Positions 35,422 through 44,885 of a DNA stretch of 64,000 nucleotides are shown piece by piece. A program made the translations under genes and the position numbers. The notes below the pieces were generated by a model, which made no database searches, was not told the DNA's origin, and saw only the letters and a program-made list of their open reading frames with translations. How positions within the stretch are numbered: the stretch's first letter is position 1; each line of letters starts with the position of its first letter. This DNA is from Brevibacillus choshinensis (GTDB taxonomy: Bacteria; Bacillota; Bacilli; Brevibacillales; Brevibacillaceae), in the NCBI RefSeq assembly GCF_001420695.1, contig NZ_LJJB01000010.1, forward strand, positions 982,131-1,046,130. Reading direction: 5' to 3'.

Positions 35422-36296
35422 AGACCTCCTTTCCCTACGCTGCGTTCTCCAAAGATGCCGGATGGCTTGATCAACAGCATGGCGATCAACACCAGAAAGG
35501 CAATCGCGTCTTTCATTCCTGAACTGATATAACCTGCACCGAGTGACTCAACAATTCCGAGGAAAAAGGCGGCAACCGCTGCCCCCAACGGATTACCCAG
35601 CCCACCCAGAATGGCTGCCGAAAAACCTTTGATTCCGAGCAGTACCCCGATGTCGTAGGAGGTCACGCTCAAAGGGGCTATCACTATGCCGGCAATCGCC
35701 CCTGTCGCACCGCTGATTCCAAAAGCCAGCATACTCATTTTTGCCGGGCTAATTCCCATCAGTCGAGCAGCCATCGGATTGATCGAACAGGCATTGATCT
35801 TTTTGCCGAGCATGGTCTTGTCCATCAAGTACCAAAGAAGGAACAGAATGATGAGGACGGCGACTAAAATCCATACGCTTTGCTGGGCGATATTTACGCC
35901 TCCCAGCGATATCGGCTGATTACTCGTAATCGGGTCGAGTGCGTAAGCGTCCTTACCCCAGATCAAGCTCGCCAGACCGCGTATCAAAGTGGATATCCCG
36001 ATGGTCAAAATAATCAGGCTGATCGGGCTCGCCTTTTTAACATAAGCGATTACATACTTCTGCATCAGTACTCCTACCAGTGTGACGATCAGGATCGCCA
36101 ATAAAGCGGCCAAGGCGTACGGGACATTCATGCCTATCATCGCAACGGTGACCATCCCGCCCAGCATCAAAAACTCGCCTTGTGCCAGGTTGATCACTTT
36201 GCTGACGTTGTAGATCGTGATGAATCCAACTGCGACGATGGCATAAATGCCGCCACTAACCAAGCCGTTTGCAACGTATTGCAGCAATTCTGTCAT
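35418..36296 (-). CDS. livH: LIV-type ABC transporter permease (LivH-like)
   Basis: The 292-residue permease has eight helices with the LivH pattern INLAQGEFLMLGGM near 36 and KKINACSINPMAARLMGISPAKM near 170. It heads the livH-M-G-F-K-sensor cluster that runs into paaABCD. A cre-like site and AT-rich inverted repeats lie in the 138-base gap to paaX. The ribosome site AAAGGGGG is about 12 bases upstream, a long spacing. Confidence 0.93.
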   Translation of the reverse strand: MTELLQYVANGLVSGGIYAIVAVGFITIYNVSKVINLAQGEFLMLGGMVTVAMIGMNVPYALAALLAILIVTLVGVLMQKYVIAYVKKASPISLIILTIGISTLIRGLASLIWGKDAYALDPITSNQPISLGGVNIAQQSVWILVAVLIILFLLWYLMDKTMLGKKINACSINPMAARLMGISPAKMSMLAFGISGATGAIAGIVIAPLSVTSYDIGVLLGIKGFSAAILGGLGNPLGAAVAAFFLGIVESLGAGYISSGMKDAIAFLVLIAMLLIKPSGIFGERSVGKGGL

Positions 36297-36339
36297 GCTC
36301 GTGCTGTACCCCCTTTACATAACTACTATCACCTTCCAT

Positions 36340-36353
36340 TTAAAACGCTTACA
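36340..36353. promoter_or_regulatory. cre-like site upstream of livH
   Basis: On the minus strand TGTAAGCGTTTTAA matches the CcpA consensus TGWAARCGYTWNCW at all but one position. It sits 44 bases before the livH start. Confidence 0.45.
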
Positions 36354-36355
36354 TT

Positions 36356-36406
36356 TTAATTAATGGAAGAATTAATTAATATGAATGCCCTAGCTGAAGC
36401 TAGGGC
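36356..36406. terminator. Tandem inverted repeats between paaX and livH
   Basis: Two hairpins lie side by side: TTAATTAAT/ATTAATTAA around GGAAG (36356-36380), and GCCCTAGCT/AGCTAGGGC (36387-36406). The second is followed by TTTTT only on the plus strand, so its use as a paaX terminator (minus) is doubtful. Confidence 0.45.
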
Positions 36407-36434
36407 GTTTTTGTTTGGTGCGTGGCTTTCGCAC

Positions 36435-37262
36435 CTATTTTTCTGGCGCTGCCTCATACACTGTCTCAAAGAATCGAACAGCCCCTGGATTCAATAATTG
36501 ATAATAATTTTGGAAGAGTTGATCCGCTTCTTTCCCTAACCATAGCTCCGGCAATAATTCCTGTGGCAAATCAGGGTCGATAAACAAAAACTTTCGATAC
36601 TGATGCACCAGCTTCGTTTTGTTCACAAAGCACAGACTATCAGGAACTTCCTTGTTTTGGCGAATGCTCTCTTCCAGCTCTTCGTACTCCGCGCGGTATG
36701 TATCGATGAATTCCCTATACTTCGCATTAATCTCGTCGATATTCCAGCATTTCTGTACCAACTGCTTCGGATCGCTCCAGCCTACATGATCAGCTGAAAA
36801 AACTTCCACGTACTCGGTGATCTCCTGTGACTCCGTCAATTCCTTGATCGGTTCACTCAGATTGTTAGGGCTGATCCATGTGCTCGTCGTCAGCATGCCA
36901 AAGCCCATCCAGCCAAGCTCTTTGCGCAGCTGGTCACGCAATGCTCTGCGTTCCTCCGGGATGTTGTAGCTCACCATGCACCACTTGCCATCCCAGACAC
37001 CTGTTTCCACCTTGTAGATCCTCGCTGCCGCCTCCTCCAGCCGTTTTTTGCCACGCTCGGAAACCGAGTAAAAGCTGCGATTTCCTACTTTTCGTGACTC
37101 CAACCAGCCTTGGCGAAGCATCCGGGATATAGCGGCGCGGACAGCTGGCTCTGACAATCCGAACTCTCCCATGAGTTTGGTCAAGCTGCCAATCCAGATT
37201 TCACTACCGTAATGACGGACATATTCACCATAAATTGTAAACAGCATGGATTGTGGCTTCAC
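36435..37262 (-). CDS. paaX: Phenylacetate pathway repressor
   Basis: The 275-residue protein matches PaaX: MKPQSMLFTIYGEYVRHYG, then a winged helix (LSEPAVRAAISRMLRQGWLESRKVGNRSFYSV at about 36-68), the central fold (WCMVSYNIPEERRALRDQLRKELGWMGFG) and a PaaX-type C-terminus (KFLFIDPDLPQELLPELWLG). PaaX releases DNA when it binds phenylacetyl-CoA. A copy of the shared ACGTTWTTNTWACGY motif lies 106 bases upstream, which predicts autoregulation. It lies between the beta-oxidation and transport units. Confidence 0.95.
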   Translation of the reverse strand: MKPQSMLFTIYGEYVRHYGSEIWIGSLTKLMGEFGLSEPAVRAAISRMLRQGWLESRKVGNRSFYSVSERGKKRLEEAAARIYKVETGVWDGKWCMVSYNIPEERRALRDQLRKELGWMGFGMLTTSTWISPNNLSEPIKELTESQEITEYVEVFSADHVGWSDPKQLVQKCWNIDEINAKYREFIDTYRAEYEELEESIRQNKEVPDSLCFVNKTKLVHQYRKFLFIDPDLPQELLPELWLGKEADQLFQNYYQLLNPGAVRFFETVYEAAPEK

Positions 37263-37367
37263 GTTTTTCTACCTCCAGATCGATTCATACCTATTCGCTG
37301 TGAAATTGTATCATATTATTTGCGTATGCGTGAATCGACCCAGAACATATGACGTTATTATTGTATA

Positions 37368-37382
37368 ACGTTATTCTTACGT
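37368..37382. promoter_or_regulatory. Putative PaaX operator at the paaX promoter
   Basis: ACGTTATTCTTACGT matches the sites at 30519 and 47092. On the minus strand it is followed at once by TATACAAT, a probable -10 region. A further ACGTTA lies 15 bases away. Confidence 0.65.
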
Positions 37383-37408
37383 CATTATATTAAAACGTTT
37401 ATGAAGAG

Positions 37409-37843
37409 TCAATTTATTCTGTCATATTTTTTGTCGATTTCTGCCTGTAATTGCTGAAATCGACGTTGTATTTCATCCTTGTTGAAAATGGCTTGCGTGA
37501 AAAACCCTACCCCGACACGATTTCGGGCAGTGTCTGCCGTTACCTCGCAGACCACCCGCTTTTGGGTCACTTCCACGCAAACCGCGCGGAAGGTGACCTC
37601 CTGTCCAATGACTGCAGGACCGACGTGCTTGATATCAATAGCAAAGCCAGAGCCTTCCTCGTGTTCTTCCAAGTGAGGCAAAAGGACGTAGCGCCCTGCC
37701 TTTTCCATGTGATAGATCATGCTGACTGTCGACATGACAGGATGAATGACTTCACCGTCAAAAACAGGAACCATTTCTGCCGTTACCGTAACGGAGAATT
37801 CCGCTGTTGTGCCGGGTTGGAGTCCATTTTTCAAGATAGTCAC
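37409..37843 (-). CDS. FlK-like hotdog thioesterase
   Basis: The 144-residue protein resembles fluoroacetyl-CoA thioesterase-type hotdog proteins: VFDGEVIHPVMSTVSMIYHMEKAGR, EGSGFAIDIKHVGPAVIGQEVTFRA and RVVCEVTADTARNRVGVGFFTQAIF. It may hydrolyse dead-end CoA esters of the pathway. It is the last gene of the EthD-headed operon, 19 bases after the PaaJ-type thiolase. Confidence 0.8.
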   Translation of the reverse strand: MTILKNGLQPGTTAEFSVTVTAEMVPVFDGEVIHPVMSTVSMIYHMEKAGRYVLLPHLEEHEEGSGFAIDIKHVGPAVIGQEVTFRAVCVEVTQKRVVCEVTADTARNRVGVGFFTQAIFNKDEIQRRFQQLQAEIDKKYDRIN

Positions 37844-37862
37844 CTCCTATTGCGGTGCGGTT

Positions 37863-39062
37863 CTAAACGCGCTCGATGATCGTTGCAATCCCCTGTCCGA
37901 CACCAATACACATAGCAGCCAACCCGTAACGGGCATCACGACGCTCCATTTCATACAAGAGAGTGGTGAGGATGCGTGCGCCGCTACAGCCGAGTGGATG
38001 CCCCAAAGCGATCGCTCCGCCGTTTACGTTTACCAGATCTGGGTTCACACCCAACTCGCGCACGCTCGCCACTGCCTGTGCCGCAAAGGCCTCATTGAAT
38101 TCAAACAGATCGATCTGATCGATCGTCAGCCCGGCTTGCTTCAAAGCCTTGCGAGTAGCCGGAACCGGTCCGATCCCCATCACAGACGGATCCACACCTG
38201 CAACGGCGGAGGCAACGATACGGGCACGCGGTTTCAAGCCTGCAGCCAAAGCAGCTTCCTGCTCCATAATCAGCAAGGCGCTTGCACCATCGTTGAGGCC
38301 GCTGGAATTACCTGCTGTTACCGAGCCATCTGTCTGGAAGGCTGGCTTGAGCTTTTGCAGCTGCTCGATGGTTGTCTCCGGACGCGCGTGTTCGTCTCGC
38401 TCAAACAGTGTGACCTCTCCCTTGCGACCACGCAGTTCTACGGGAACGATCTCTGCTTCCCAATATCCTTTTTCCAATGCCCTCGCATAATTTTGCTGAC
38501 TGCGCAGGGCAAACTCATCCTGTGCTTCGCGGCTGATACCGTACTGCTCCGCTACTTTTTCCGCTGTCTCGCCCAGGCTGATTGGCGGATACATCTCTTT
38601 CATCTTGTCATTGACCAAACGCCAGCCCAACGTGGTGTCCACCAGCTGCTGGTTGCCTCGCTGAAAAGCCGTACCAGGCTTCATCATGACCAACGGGGAA
38701 CGAGTCATGCTCTCGGTTCCTCCCGCAACGTAGACCTGGCCCGCTCCCGCTTTGATCGCATAGGCACTCTGATTAACGGCTTCGAGACCAGAGCCGCACA
38801 GGCGGTTTACCGTGACACCTGGCACCTCTACAGGTACCCCAGCCAACAACAAGGACATGCGGGCTACGTTGCGGTTATCCTCACCTGCTTGGTTCGCGCA
38901 GCCAAAGATCACATCGTCGATAGTTGCAGGATCAATCGCATTGCGTTCCAGCAGCTTGCGAATGACCAGCGCACCCAGATCATCGGGACGTACGTCTTTG
39001 AGGGCACCTCCAATACGACCAATCGGTGTCCGCAAAGCATCTATAATTACAGGTGTATTCAT
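37863..39062 (-). CDS. paaJ: Thiolase, probable 3-oxoadipyl-CoA/3-oxo-5,6-dehydrosuberyl-CoA thiolase
   Basis: The 399-residue thiolase has the acyl-enzyme Cys in [14 protein letters not shown] near 90 and C-terminal motifs [16 protein letters not shown] near 345 and CIGVGQG near 385. The start [16 protein letters not shown] with GGAGG 8 bases upstream sets the ATG at 39062. It is one of two thiolases in tandem, 54% or so alike by eye at the motifs only. PaaJ releases acetyl-CoA twice in phenylacetate breakdown; which of the pair does so is not decidable here. Confidence 0.9.
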   Translation of the reverse strand: MNTPVIIDALRTPIGRIGGALKDVRPDDLGALVIRKLLERNAIDPATIDDVIFGCANQAGEDNRNVARMSLLLAGVPVEVPGVTVNRLCGSGLEAVNQSAYAIKAGAGQVYVAGGTESMTRSPLVMMKPGTAFQRGNQQLVDTTLGWRLVNDKMKEMYPPISLGETAEKVAEQYGISREAQDEFALRSQQNYARALEKGYWEAEIVPVELRGRKGEVTLFERDEHARPETTIEQLQKLKPAFQTDGSVTAGNSSGLNDGASALLIMEQEAALAAGLKPRARIVASAVAGVDPSVMGIGPVPATRKALKQAGLTIDQIDLFEFNEAFAAQAVASVRELGVNPDLVNVNGGAIALGHPLGCSGARILTTLLYEMERRDARYGLAAMCIGVGQGIATIIERV

Positions 39063-39099
39063 CGTTTGCTCCTCCATCCTGACCACATTTTTCCTTCTC

Positions 39100-40299
39100 T
39101 TACTCGAACGCTTCGACCAATGTAGCCAATCCTTGCCCGCCACCAATGCACAAAGAAACAACACCGTAGCGCGCTTTGCGACGACGAAGCTCATACAGGA
39201 TGGCTCCTGCCAATCTGGCGCCGCTTGCGCCGAGCGGATGACCCAGAGCAATTGCTCCTCCATTCACGTTGGTCTTATCCGGAGACAAGCCCAGCTCACG
39301 CATGCACGCGAGAGATTGAGAAGCGAATGCTTCGTTTAGCTCAAACAGGTCAATTTGGTCGACCGTCATATCTACTTCGGCCAACAGTTTGCGGATAGCC
39401 GCAACAGGCCCAATGCCCATGATACGTGGGTCCACCCCAGCACTGACGAAGTGAACGATGCGCCCCAGCGGCTTCAAACCGGACTCGTCCAGCTTTTCCT
39501 TGTTCATGAGCAGCAAAGCGGCAGCACCATCATTAATTCCGGAAGAATTGCCTGCAGTTACACTGCCATTTTTGCGGAAAGCAGGGCGCAGCTTGGCGAG
39601 AGACTCCACACTGGAATCGCGGCGAGGGAACTCATCCGTGTCAAAAATCGTTTCTTCCCCTTTTTTCCCACGCAAGGTCACTGGCACGATTTCTTCACGA
39701 AACAGCCCTGCATCGATAGCGGCCACAGCCCGACGCTGACTTTCCGCTGCAAACAGGTCCTGATCCTCGCGACTGATTCCGAATTGCTCTGCCACGTTTT
39801 CAGCCGTGTCACCCATCGTCAGCTCTCCGTAGAGCGAAATCGGGGCCGAACGTGGGCCACCGAACGACTCGATCAAGGTCTGACCGCCTCGCTGGTACGG
39901 TTGTTCAAACTTCTCCATGATGTACGGCGAACGAGTCAGGTTTTCCACGCCACCAGCCAGCATGACACTACTGTGCCCAGCCTGGATCGATTGCGCAGCC
40001 AGATTGATTGCCTCCAGCCCGGAAGCACATACCCGGTTCACGGTCAGCCCTGGTACCGTTTCAGGCAAACCAGCTTTTAGCAATCCGACACGGGCTATAT
40101 TAATGAAGGGGCCCGCTGAGATCACGTTCCCCATGATGACACCATCGACTGCATCCCCAGTCTGTCCTGCCTGATTGAGAGCACCGTTTAAAACAATGGC
40201 TGTCAAATCATCGATAGGCGTGTTTTTCAGACTGCCACCCAGCTTGCCGATCGGTGTACGTACCGCCGCAGCTACGTAGACATCTTCCCGTACTGGCAT
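39100..40299 (-). CDS. Second thiolase of the phenylacetate operon
   Basis: The 399-residue enzyme has [14 protein letters not shown] near 90 with the nucleophilic Cys, [15 protein letters not shown] near 250, [16 protein letters not shown] near 347 and CIGGGQG near 387. It starts by overlapping the upstream dehydrogenase-like gene by one base (TGATG). Tandem thiolases may divide the 3-oxoadipyl-CoA and dehydrosuberyl-CoA steps. Confidence 0.92.
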   Translation of the reverse strand: MPVREDVYVAAAVRTPIGKLGGSLKNTPIDDLTAIVLNGALNQAGQTGDAVDGVIMGNVISAGPFINIARVGLLKAGLPETVPGLTVNRVCASGLEAINLAAQSIQAGHSSVMLAGGVENLTRSPYIMEKFEQPYQRGGQTLIESFGGPRSAPISLYGELTMGDTAENVAEQFGISREDQDLFAAESQRRAVAAIDAGLFREEIVPVTLRGKKGEETIFDTDEFPRRDSSVESLAKLRPAFRKNGSVTAGNSSGINDGAAALLLMNKEKLDESGLKPLGRIVHFVSAGVDPRIMGIGPVAAIRKLLAEVDMTVDQIDLFELNEAFASQSLACMRELGLSPDKTNVNGGAIALGHPLGASGARLAGAILYELRRRKARYGVVSLCIGGGQGLATLVEAFE

Positions 40300-41054
40300 C
40301 AGACTTCACTCCCGTCTTTTGGCTGATAGCTGTAAAAGCCTTGACCGCTCCGTACACCGTAACGCTTTGCCAACACCAGCTTTCGCAATAACGGTGCTGT
40401 CCGATAGCGCTCTTCTGCCAGATCACGCTGCAATCCGCGGGAAATGGCATAGATCTCGTCCAAGCCGATCCGGTCTGCCCATTCCAGTGGACCGTACGGA
40501 TAGTTCGTTCCTTTTTTCATCGCGGTGTCGATATCCTGTGGCGTCGCTGCCTTTTCCATCAGCGTAAACGCCGCTTCATTAATAATCAGAGAGAGAATGC
40601 GCGGAAAGACCAAGCCGACTTCATCCTCTACCACTTCTGTTTCTTTACCGAGAGACTGGAAAAAGTCCAGTGTCGCCGCCAAAGCAGCTTCCTCCGTCTG
40701 CAGGGCAGGAGCCACTTCAAACAGGGCGCGCTCTGCCAGTGGTACCAACGTGCCAAAACCGCATACGCGCTCTGGATTCTGCGTCCACGAAGCTGCCTCC
40801 GTCGCTGTGATCGCGAGGGAAGTCGTTACGATCGGTACAGATGGCGCTAGCAAGCGATCGATATCGCTCAGCTGCTCCTTTTTTGCCTCCAGATCGAGGC
40901 TGTTTACTTCCAGTGCCAAAAAAATCGCTTCCGGCTCGGCTGCTGCTTCCGTGAGCGAAACCACCCGATAACCGTTCATTTCTATTATTTGATGCAGTTC
41001 CGCATGAAGAGGGCTGTCCCCCGTGAGCAAAACCGTCTTATTTGCTGTAGTCAT
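40299..41054 (-). CDS. 3-hydroxyacyl-CoA dehydrogenase-like protein with degenerate NAD site
   Basis: The 251-residue protein has a Rossmann-like N-terminus ([18 protein letters not shown]) where GxGxxG is lost, and a 3HCDH C-terminal domain ([53 protein letters not shown]). It therefore looks like the second half of a longer PaaH, existing as a separate gene. It overlaps the active dehydrogenase gene by 17 bases, which fits a two-subunit enzyme. The ATG at 41054 has GGGGGA 8 bases upstream. Confidence 0.8.
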   Translation of the reverse strand: MTTANKTVLLTGDSPLHAELHQIIEMNGYRVVSLTEAAAEPEAIFLALEVNSLDLEAKKEQLSDIDRLLAPSVPIVTTSLAITATEAASWTQNPERVCGFGTLVPLAERALFEVAPALQTEEAALAATLDFFQSLGKETEVVEDEVGLVFPRILSLIINEAAFTLMEKAATPQDIDTAMKKGTNYPYGPLEWADRIGLDEIYAISRGLQRDLAEERYRTAPLLRKLVLAKRYGVRSGQGFYSYQPKDGSEV

Positions 41055-41895
41055 AGAAGCCATCCCCCGTCTTTCTGCCCAGACTTCCTGCCTGTACCAT
41101 TCGTTGCTGGATTCGGCTGGGCTTGAATCGTCCTTCGTGGAAGAAATCGGTGTAGACCGATTGGGTCGTGGCGAAGTTGATATCAATCCCGATCATATCT
41201 TGTAGCTCAAACGGCCCCATCTTGAACCCGCCTGCTTGCTTCATGATCCGGTCAATCTGCTCCACACTTGCTACGTTATCTCCGAGAATTCGCAATGCCT
41301 CATTATAGTAAGGTCGGGCAATTCGATTCACGATAAAGCCTGGTGTATCCGTCACGAGTACAGGCACTTTGCCCAAATCCTCTGCAAAGCGATAGGCGGC
41401 CTGTACATTTTCTTCGCTAGACTTCTTCCCGCGGATCACCTCAATCAGAGGCATGACCGGCGCAGGATTGAAAAAGTGAAATCCGAGAATGCGCTCAGGA
41501 TGTGGCAATCCTCCCGCGATTTCCGTAATGGAAATGGAGGATGTATTGGTTAAAAGCAACGCATCACTTCTGCAGATGCGTGAAAGGTCCCCAAAAATGG
41601 TTTTCTTCAGCTCTAGTCGCTCCGGCACTGCTTCAATGACAATATCAGCAACTGCGAGCTTTTCCATGTCGGATACAAAATGAACCTGATCCAGCGTCTC
41701 TGTTTTTTTCTGCTCGCTGATTTTCCCTTTTTCCACGTCCTTGGACAAAATCGATTGCAGGTAGCTCATCGCTTTGTCCAATACAGCCTGGTTTGCATCC
41801 AGTAACAACACTTGATGTTCACGGCGGGCACAGACGAGAGCGATCCCTGCTCCCATCGTTCCTGCGCCAATCACTCCTACTGTTTTTCTCTCCAC
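41038..41895 (-). CDS. paaH: 3-hydroxyacyl-CoA dehydrogenase
   Basis: The 285-residue enzyme starts at a GTG (41895) with GGAGGT 8 bases upstream, giving the NAD motif VGVIGAGTMGAGIA at residues 5-18. The active His lies in GFHFFNPAPVMPLIEVI and the C-terminal domain in TPGFIVNRIARPYYNEALRILGD. It oxidises the 3-hydroxy intermediate of the dehydroadipyl-CoA branch. Known PaaH proteins of Proteobacteria are near 475-505 residues; here the extra part is the neighbouring gene. Confidence 0.92.
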   Translation of the reverse strand: MERKTVGVIGAGTMGAGIALVCARREHQVLLLDANQAVLDKAMSYLQSILSKDVEKGKISEQKKTETLDQVHFVSDMEKLAVADIVIEAVPERLELKKTIFGDLSRICRSDALLLTNTSSISITEIAGGLPHPERILGFHFFNPAPVMPLIEVIRGKKSSEENVQAAYRFAEDLGKVPVLVTDTPGFIVNRIARPYYNEALRILGDNVASVEQIDRIMKQAGGFKMGPFELQDMIGIDINFATTQSVYTDFFHEGRFKPSRIQQRMVQAGSLGRKTGDGFYDYSK

Positions 41896-41917
41896 TTTTC
41901 TCAACCTCCCCTTTGCC

Positions 41918-42694
41918 TTATCGGCCTGTAAATCGAGGAGCACGCTTTTCCATGAAGGCGGTTACTCCCTCTTTGTGATCCTCCGTGCTGCCTGCCGCCT
42001 CCTGTGCAAACGCTTCGTATTTGAGTGTCTCTTCCAAATTCATCTCGAGACCTTTGTACATCGTCCGCTTGATCAAGCCGATTGCTCGGGTAGGCAAGGC
42101 TGCAAGCTTACGAGCATACGCCACTGCTTCTTCCTGAAAGCTCTCTGCTGGATACACCTGATTGACAAGCCCGATCCGAAGCGCTTCTGCTGCCGACACC
42201 TTTTCCCCCGTCATAGCCAGCTCCAACGCTTTTCCCATTCCAACAATTCGCGGGAGGAAATAGCAACCACCCGAGTCTGGCACCAGTCCGATATTGACGA
42301 AGGCGTTGACGAACGAAGCCTTTTCCGATGCAAGACGAATATCACAAGCAAGCGCGACGCTCATACCTGCACCTGCTGCCACGCCGTTGACCGCTGCGAT
42401 AATCGGCTTCTCCGTTTTTTGAAACTGGAGAATCATCGGATTGTAGCGTTCCCGTAAAAATCCGCCGAAGTCTACTTCGCCCCCAGCAACATCTCCGAGA
42501 TCCTGCCCCGCATTAAAAGCGCGACCTGCACCCGTCAGGACGATACAACGGACATCTGCATCTTTTTGCGCCTGTTTGAGGGCATCCGTGATTTCCTTAT
42601 TCATTTTTTCTGTGAACGCATTGAATTTATCTGGTCGATTGAGAGTTACGACTGCAACGCCTTCCGATACCTCGTACAAAATCGTTTCGTACAT
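41918..42694 (-). CDS. paaG: Ring-epoxide isomerase of phenylacetyl-CoA catabolism
   Basis: The 258-residue crotonase-fold protein has RAFNAGQDLGDV near 62, where the AGQDL form with its Asp is characteristic of PaaG, and AVNGVAAGAGMSVALACDIRLASE near 100 for the oxyanion hole. PaaG converts ring-1,2-epoxyphenylacetyl-CoA to oxepin-CoA. The position between paaH and another enoyl-CoA hydratase supports this. Confidence 0.9.
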   Translation of the reverse strand: MYETILYEVSEGVAVVTLNRPDKFNAFTEKMNKEITDALKQAQKDADVRCIVLTGAGRAFNAGQDLGDVAGGEVDFGGFLRERYNPMILQFQKTEKPIIAAVNGVAAGAGMSVALACDIRLASEKASFVNAFVNIGLVPDSGGCYFLPRIVGMGKALELAMTGEKVSAAEALRIGLVNQVYPAESFQEEAVAYARKLAALPTRAIGLIKRTMYKGLEMNLEETLKYEAFAQEAAGSTEDHKEGVTAFMEKRAPRFTGR

Positions 42695-42703
42695 GGCCGC
42701 CTC

Positions 42704-43477
42704 CTAGTTTCCCGTAAACCGGGGTCTGCGCTTCTCCAAAAAAGCTTGCATGCCTTCTTTTCGATCTTCACTGGCGAGGAGCAGGTAGAAACCGTTCCGT
42801 TCGTAATCCATGCCTTCTTGCAGGGGAAGATCGTCCGCCTTATGCGCTGCCTTTTTAATGACCTGTACAGCGAGTGGCGGCTGCTTGGCGATTTGCTTTG
42901 CCAGCTTGAGCGCTTCCTGGTAGTAGGCTTCGACGGGTACGACGCGATTGACCAACCCGTACTGTAGCGCTTCCTTCGCAGAGATTGGATCTCCCGTCAA
43001 GAGCATCTCCATCGCTTTTCGCAAACCGACTGCGCGAACCAAACGCTGAGTACCACCTGCTCCAGGCATCACACCCAGCTTGATTTCCGGTTGACCGAAG
43101 ACAGCCGTTTCCGACGCGATGACGATATCGCAGTTCATCATTAGTTCACAACCACCGCCGAGCGCGAAACCACTGACTGCCCCGATAATCGGTTTGGAGA
43201 TCAGCGAGATGCGATCCCATACGGCAAACTGATCTCGCTTCATGATGTCGATCGCCGATGCTTCTGCCATTTCATTGATATCGGCCCCAGCGGCAAACGC
43301 CCTTTCATTTCCTGTGACGAGTATCGTCCGGATGTCCGGGTCTTTGTCCAGACGCTCCAGCTCTGTGACGAGCTCATCGATCAGCTGTAAATTCAAGGCA
43401 TTGAGAATTTTCGGTCGATTCAGCGTGACAATACCGACCCCATCTTCGCGACCAGTGGTGATGAATTCATAAGACAC
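42704..43477 (-). CDS. paaF: Enoyl-CoA hydratase, probable 2,3-dehydroadipyl-CoA hydratase
   Basis: The 257-residue crotonase has ERAFAAGADINEM near 60 and the two catalytic Glu positions in AVSGFALGGGCELMMNCDI near 100 and KLGVMPGAGGTQRL near 132, as in active hydratases. I choose the GTG at 43477, with GGGGGAGA about 7 bases upstream; an in-frame TTG eight codons earlier is less likely. It lies 10 bases before paaG. Confidence 0.88.
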   Translation of the reverse strand: MSYEFITTGREDGVGIVTLNRPKILNALNLQLIDELVTELERLDKDPDIRTILVTGNERAFAAGADINEMAEASAIDIMKRDQFAVWDRISLISKPIIGAVSGFALGGGCELMMNCDIVIASETAVFGQPEIKLGVMPGAGGTQRLVRAVGLRKAMEMLLTGDPISAKEALQYGLVNRVVPVEAYYQEALKLAKQIAKQPPLAVQVIKKAAHKADDLPLQEGMDYERNGFYLLLASEDRKEGMQAFLEKRRPRFTGN

Positions 43478-43510
43478 GGGCTCATCTCCCCCTTTCTCCA
43501 ACCAGACAGA

Positions 43511-44839
43511 TTAAATGGCAGCTTGCGCTTTGTTACGATTGTCCACGACACGGATCGCTTTGCTCTCACTTCTCACGAGGGAGTTTGGCGGCAAGAAGCG
43601 CACAACCACCGATACGCCCAGCGAGCATTTGATCATATGACCGATTTCTTTGACCAACGAGGACAACGCAGAGCTATCGATAGAACCAATTTCATTCATA
43701 TATTCAGGTGTCAATTCGCAGTGAACCTCAAAACGATCTAACGCTCCATCACGTTCAATGACGACTTGATAATGGGGCGCTAATTGTTTGAAAGTGAGCA
43801 GGACTGCTTCAATTTCCGTCGGGAATACATTGACCCCGCGAATAATCAGCATGTCGTCTACGCGACCTTTGATACGGGACATACGCATTGTGGTACGACC
43901 GCACTTACAAGGCTCTGGATTGAGGGAGGCAATATCCCCTGTGCGATACCGAACGACCGGGAACGCTTCCTTCGTCAAAGACGTGAACACTAGCTCGCCT
44001 TCTTGGCCATACGGGAGAACTTCACCTGTTTTGGGATCGATAATTTCCGCGTAGAAATGGTCTTCTGCGATGTGCAATCCATCTTGTGCTTCATGGCACT
44101 CAATCGATACGCCTGGTCCCATGACTTCGCTCAGCCCGTAAATGTCCACGGCTTTGATATCCAGTGCTTCTTCCAATTGATCACGCATTTCCTCGGACCA
44201 CGGCTCAGCTCCGAAAATACCGTATTTAACGCTTGTTTCTCGTGGATTGATGCCTTGCTTTTTCATTTCTTCGACGATGTTGAGAACATAAGAAGGAGTT
44301 GCGGACAGACCACGCGGCTTGAAATCCTCAATCAACGTGATTTGGCGAGGGGTGTTTCCACCCGATACAGGCACAGCCACAGCACCCATGCGCTCAATCC
44401 CATTGTGCAGGCCCAATCCACCAGTAAAGAGACCGTACCCATAGGCGTTGTGGAAGATGTCGCCCGGCTCACCGCCCGCACAGCAAAGGGCACGAGCTAC
44501 GATTTCTGCCCAGTTGTCCAAGTCATTTTTGGTGTAGCCTACAACTGTAGGTTTTCCTTTTGTACCTGAAGAACCATGGATACGCGATACTTCTTTGATA
44601 TCTACAGCGAAAAGATTGAAAGGATAGTTCTCACGCAAATGCGTTTTCTTCATGAAAGGAAGTTTTTGGATATCCTCAATAGACTGGATATCCTCCGGCT
44701 TGACGTTTGCTTCATCAAACGCTTGTTTATGAAAGGGGACTCGCTCATAGACACGCTTTACGGTTTCTTGCAGACGTTTCAGTTGCAATTCTGCCATTTT
44801 CTCTCTTGACAGCGTTTCCATTTCCACGTTAAAAATCAT
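43511..44839 (-). CDS. paaK: Phenylacetate-CoA ligase
   Basis: The 442-residue adenylate-forming enzyme has the P-loop SSGTKGKPTVVGYT near 92, AYGYGLFTGGLGLHNG near 130, YGLSEVMGPGVSIEC near 235, and KGRVDDMLIIRGVNVFPTEIE near 330. A Cys pair (EPCKCGRTT) belongs to the PaaK zinc-like loop. It activates phenylacetate to phenylacetyl-CoA, the inducer of PaaX. AGGGAG precedes the ATG. Confidence 0.97.
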   Translation of the reverse strand: MIFNVEMETLSREKMAELQLKRLQETVKRVYERVPFHKQAFDEANVKPEDIQSIEDIQKLPFMKKTHLRENYPFNLFAVDIKEVSRIHGSSGTKGKPTVVGYTKNDLDNWAEIVARALCCAGGEPGDIFHNAYGYGLFTGGLGLHNGIERMGAVAVPVSGGNTPRQITLIEDFKPRGLSATPSYVLNIVEEMKKQGINPRETSVKYGIFGAEPWSEEMRDQLEEALDIKAVDIYGLSEVMGPGVSIECHEAQDGLHIAEDHFYAEIIDPKTGEVLPYGQEGELVFTSLTKEAFPVVRYRTGDIASLNPEPCKCGRTTMRMSRIKGRVDDMLIIRGVNVFPTEIEAVLLTFKQLAPHYQVVIERDGALDRFEVHCELTPEYMNEIGSIDSSALSSLVKEIGHMIKCSLGVSVVVRFLPPNSLVRSESKAIRVVDNRNKAQAAI

Positions 44840-44885
44840 ACCGCTCCCTCATTTCTACGTTCTCGTTGTTTTACTTTTCTAGCTG

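Noticed and set aside
37746-39125. 459-residue plus-strand frame opposite the PaaJ-type thiolase
   Set aside because: It is an antisense shadow: no ribosome site, low-complexity arginine/histidine-rich text, and a clear thiolase on the other strand.
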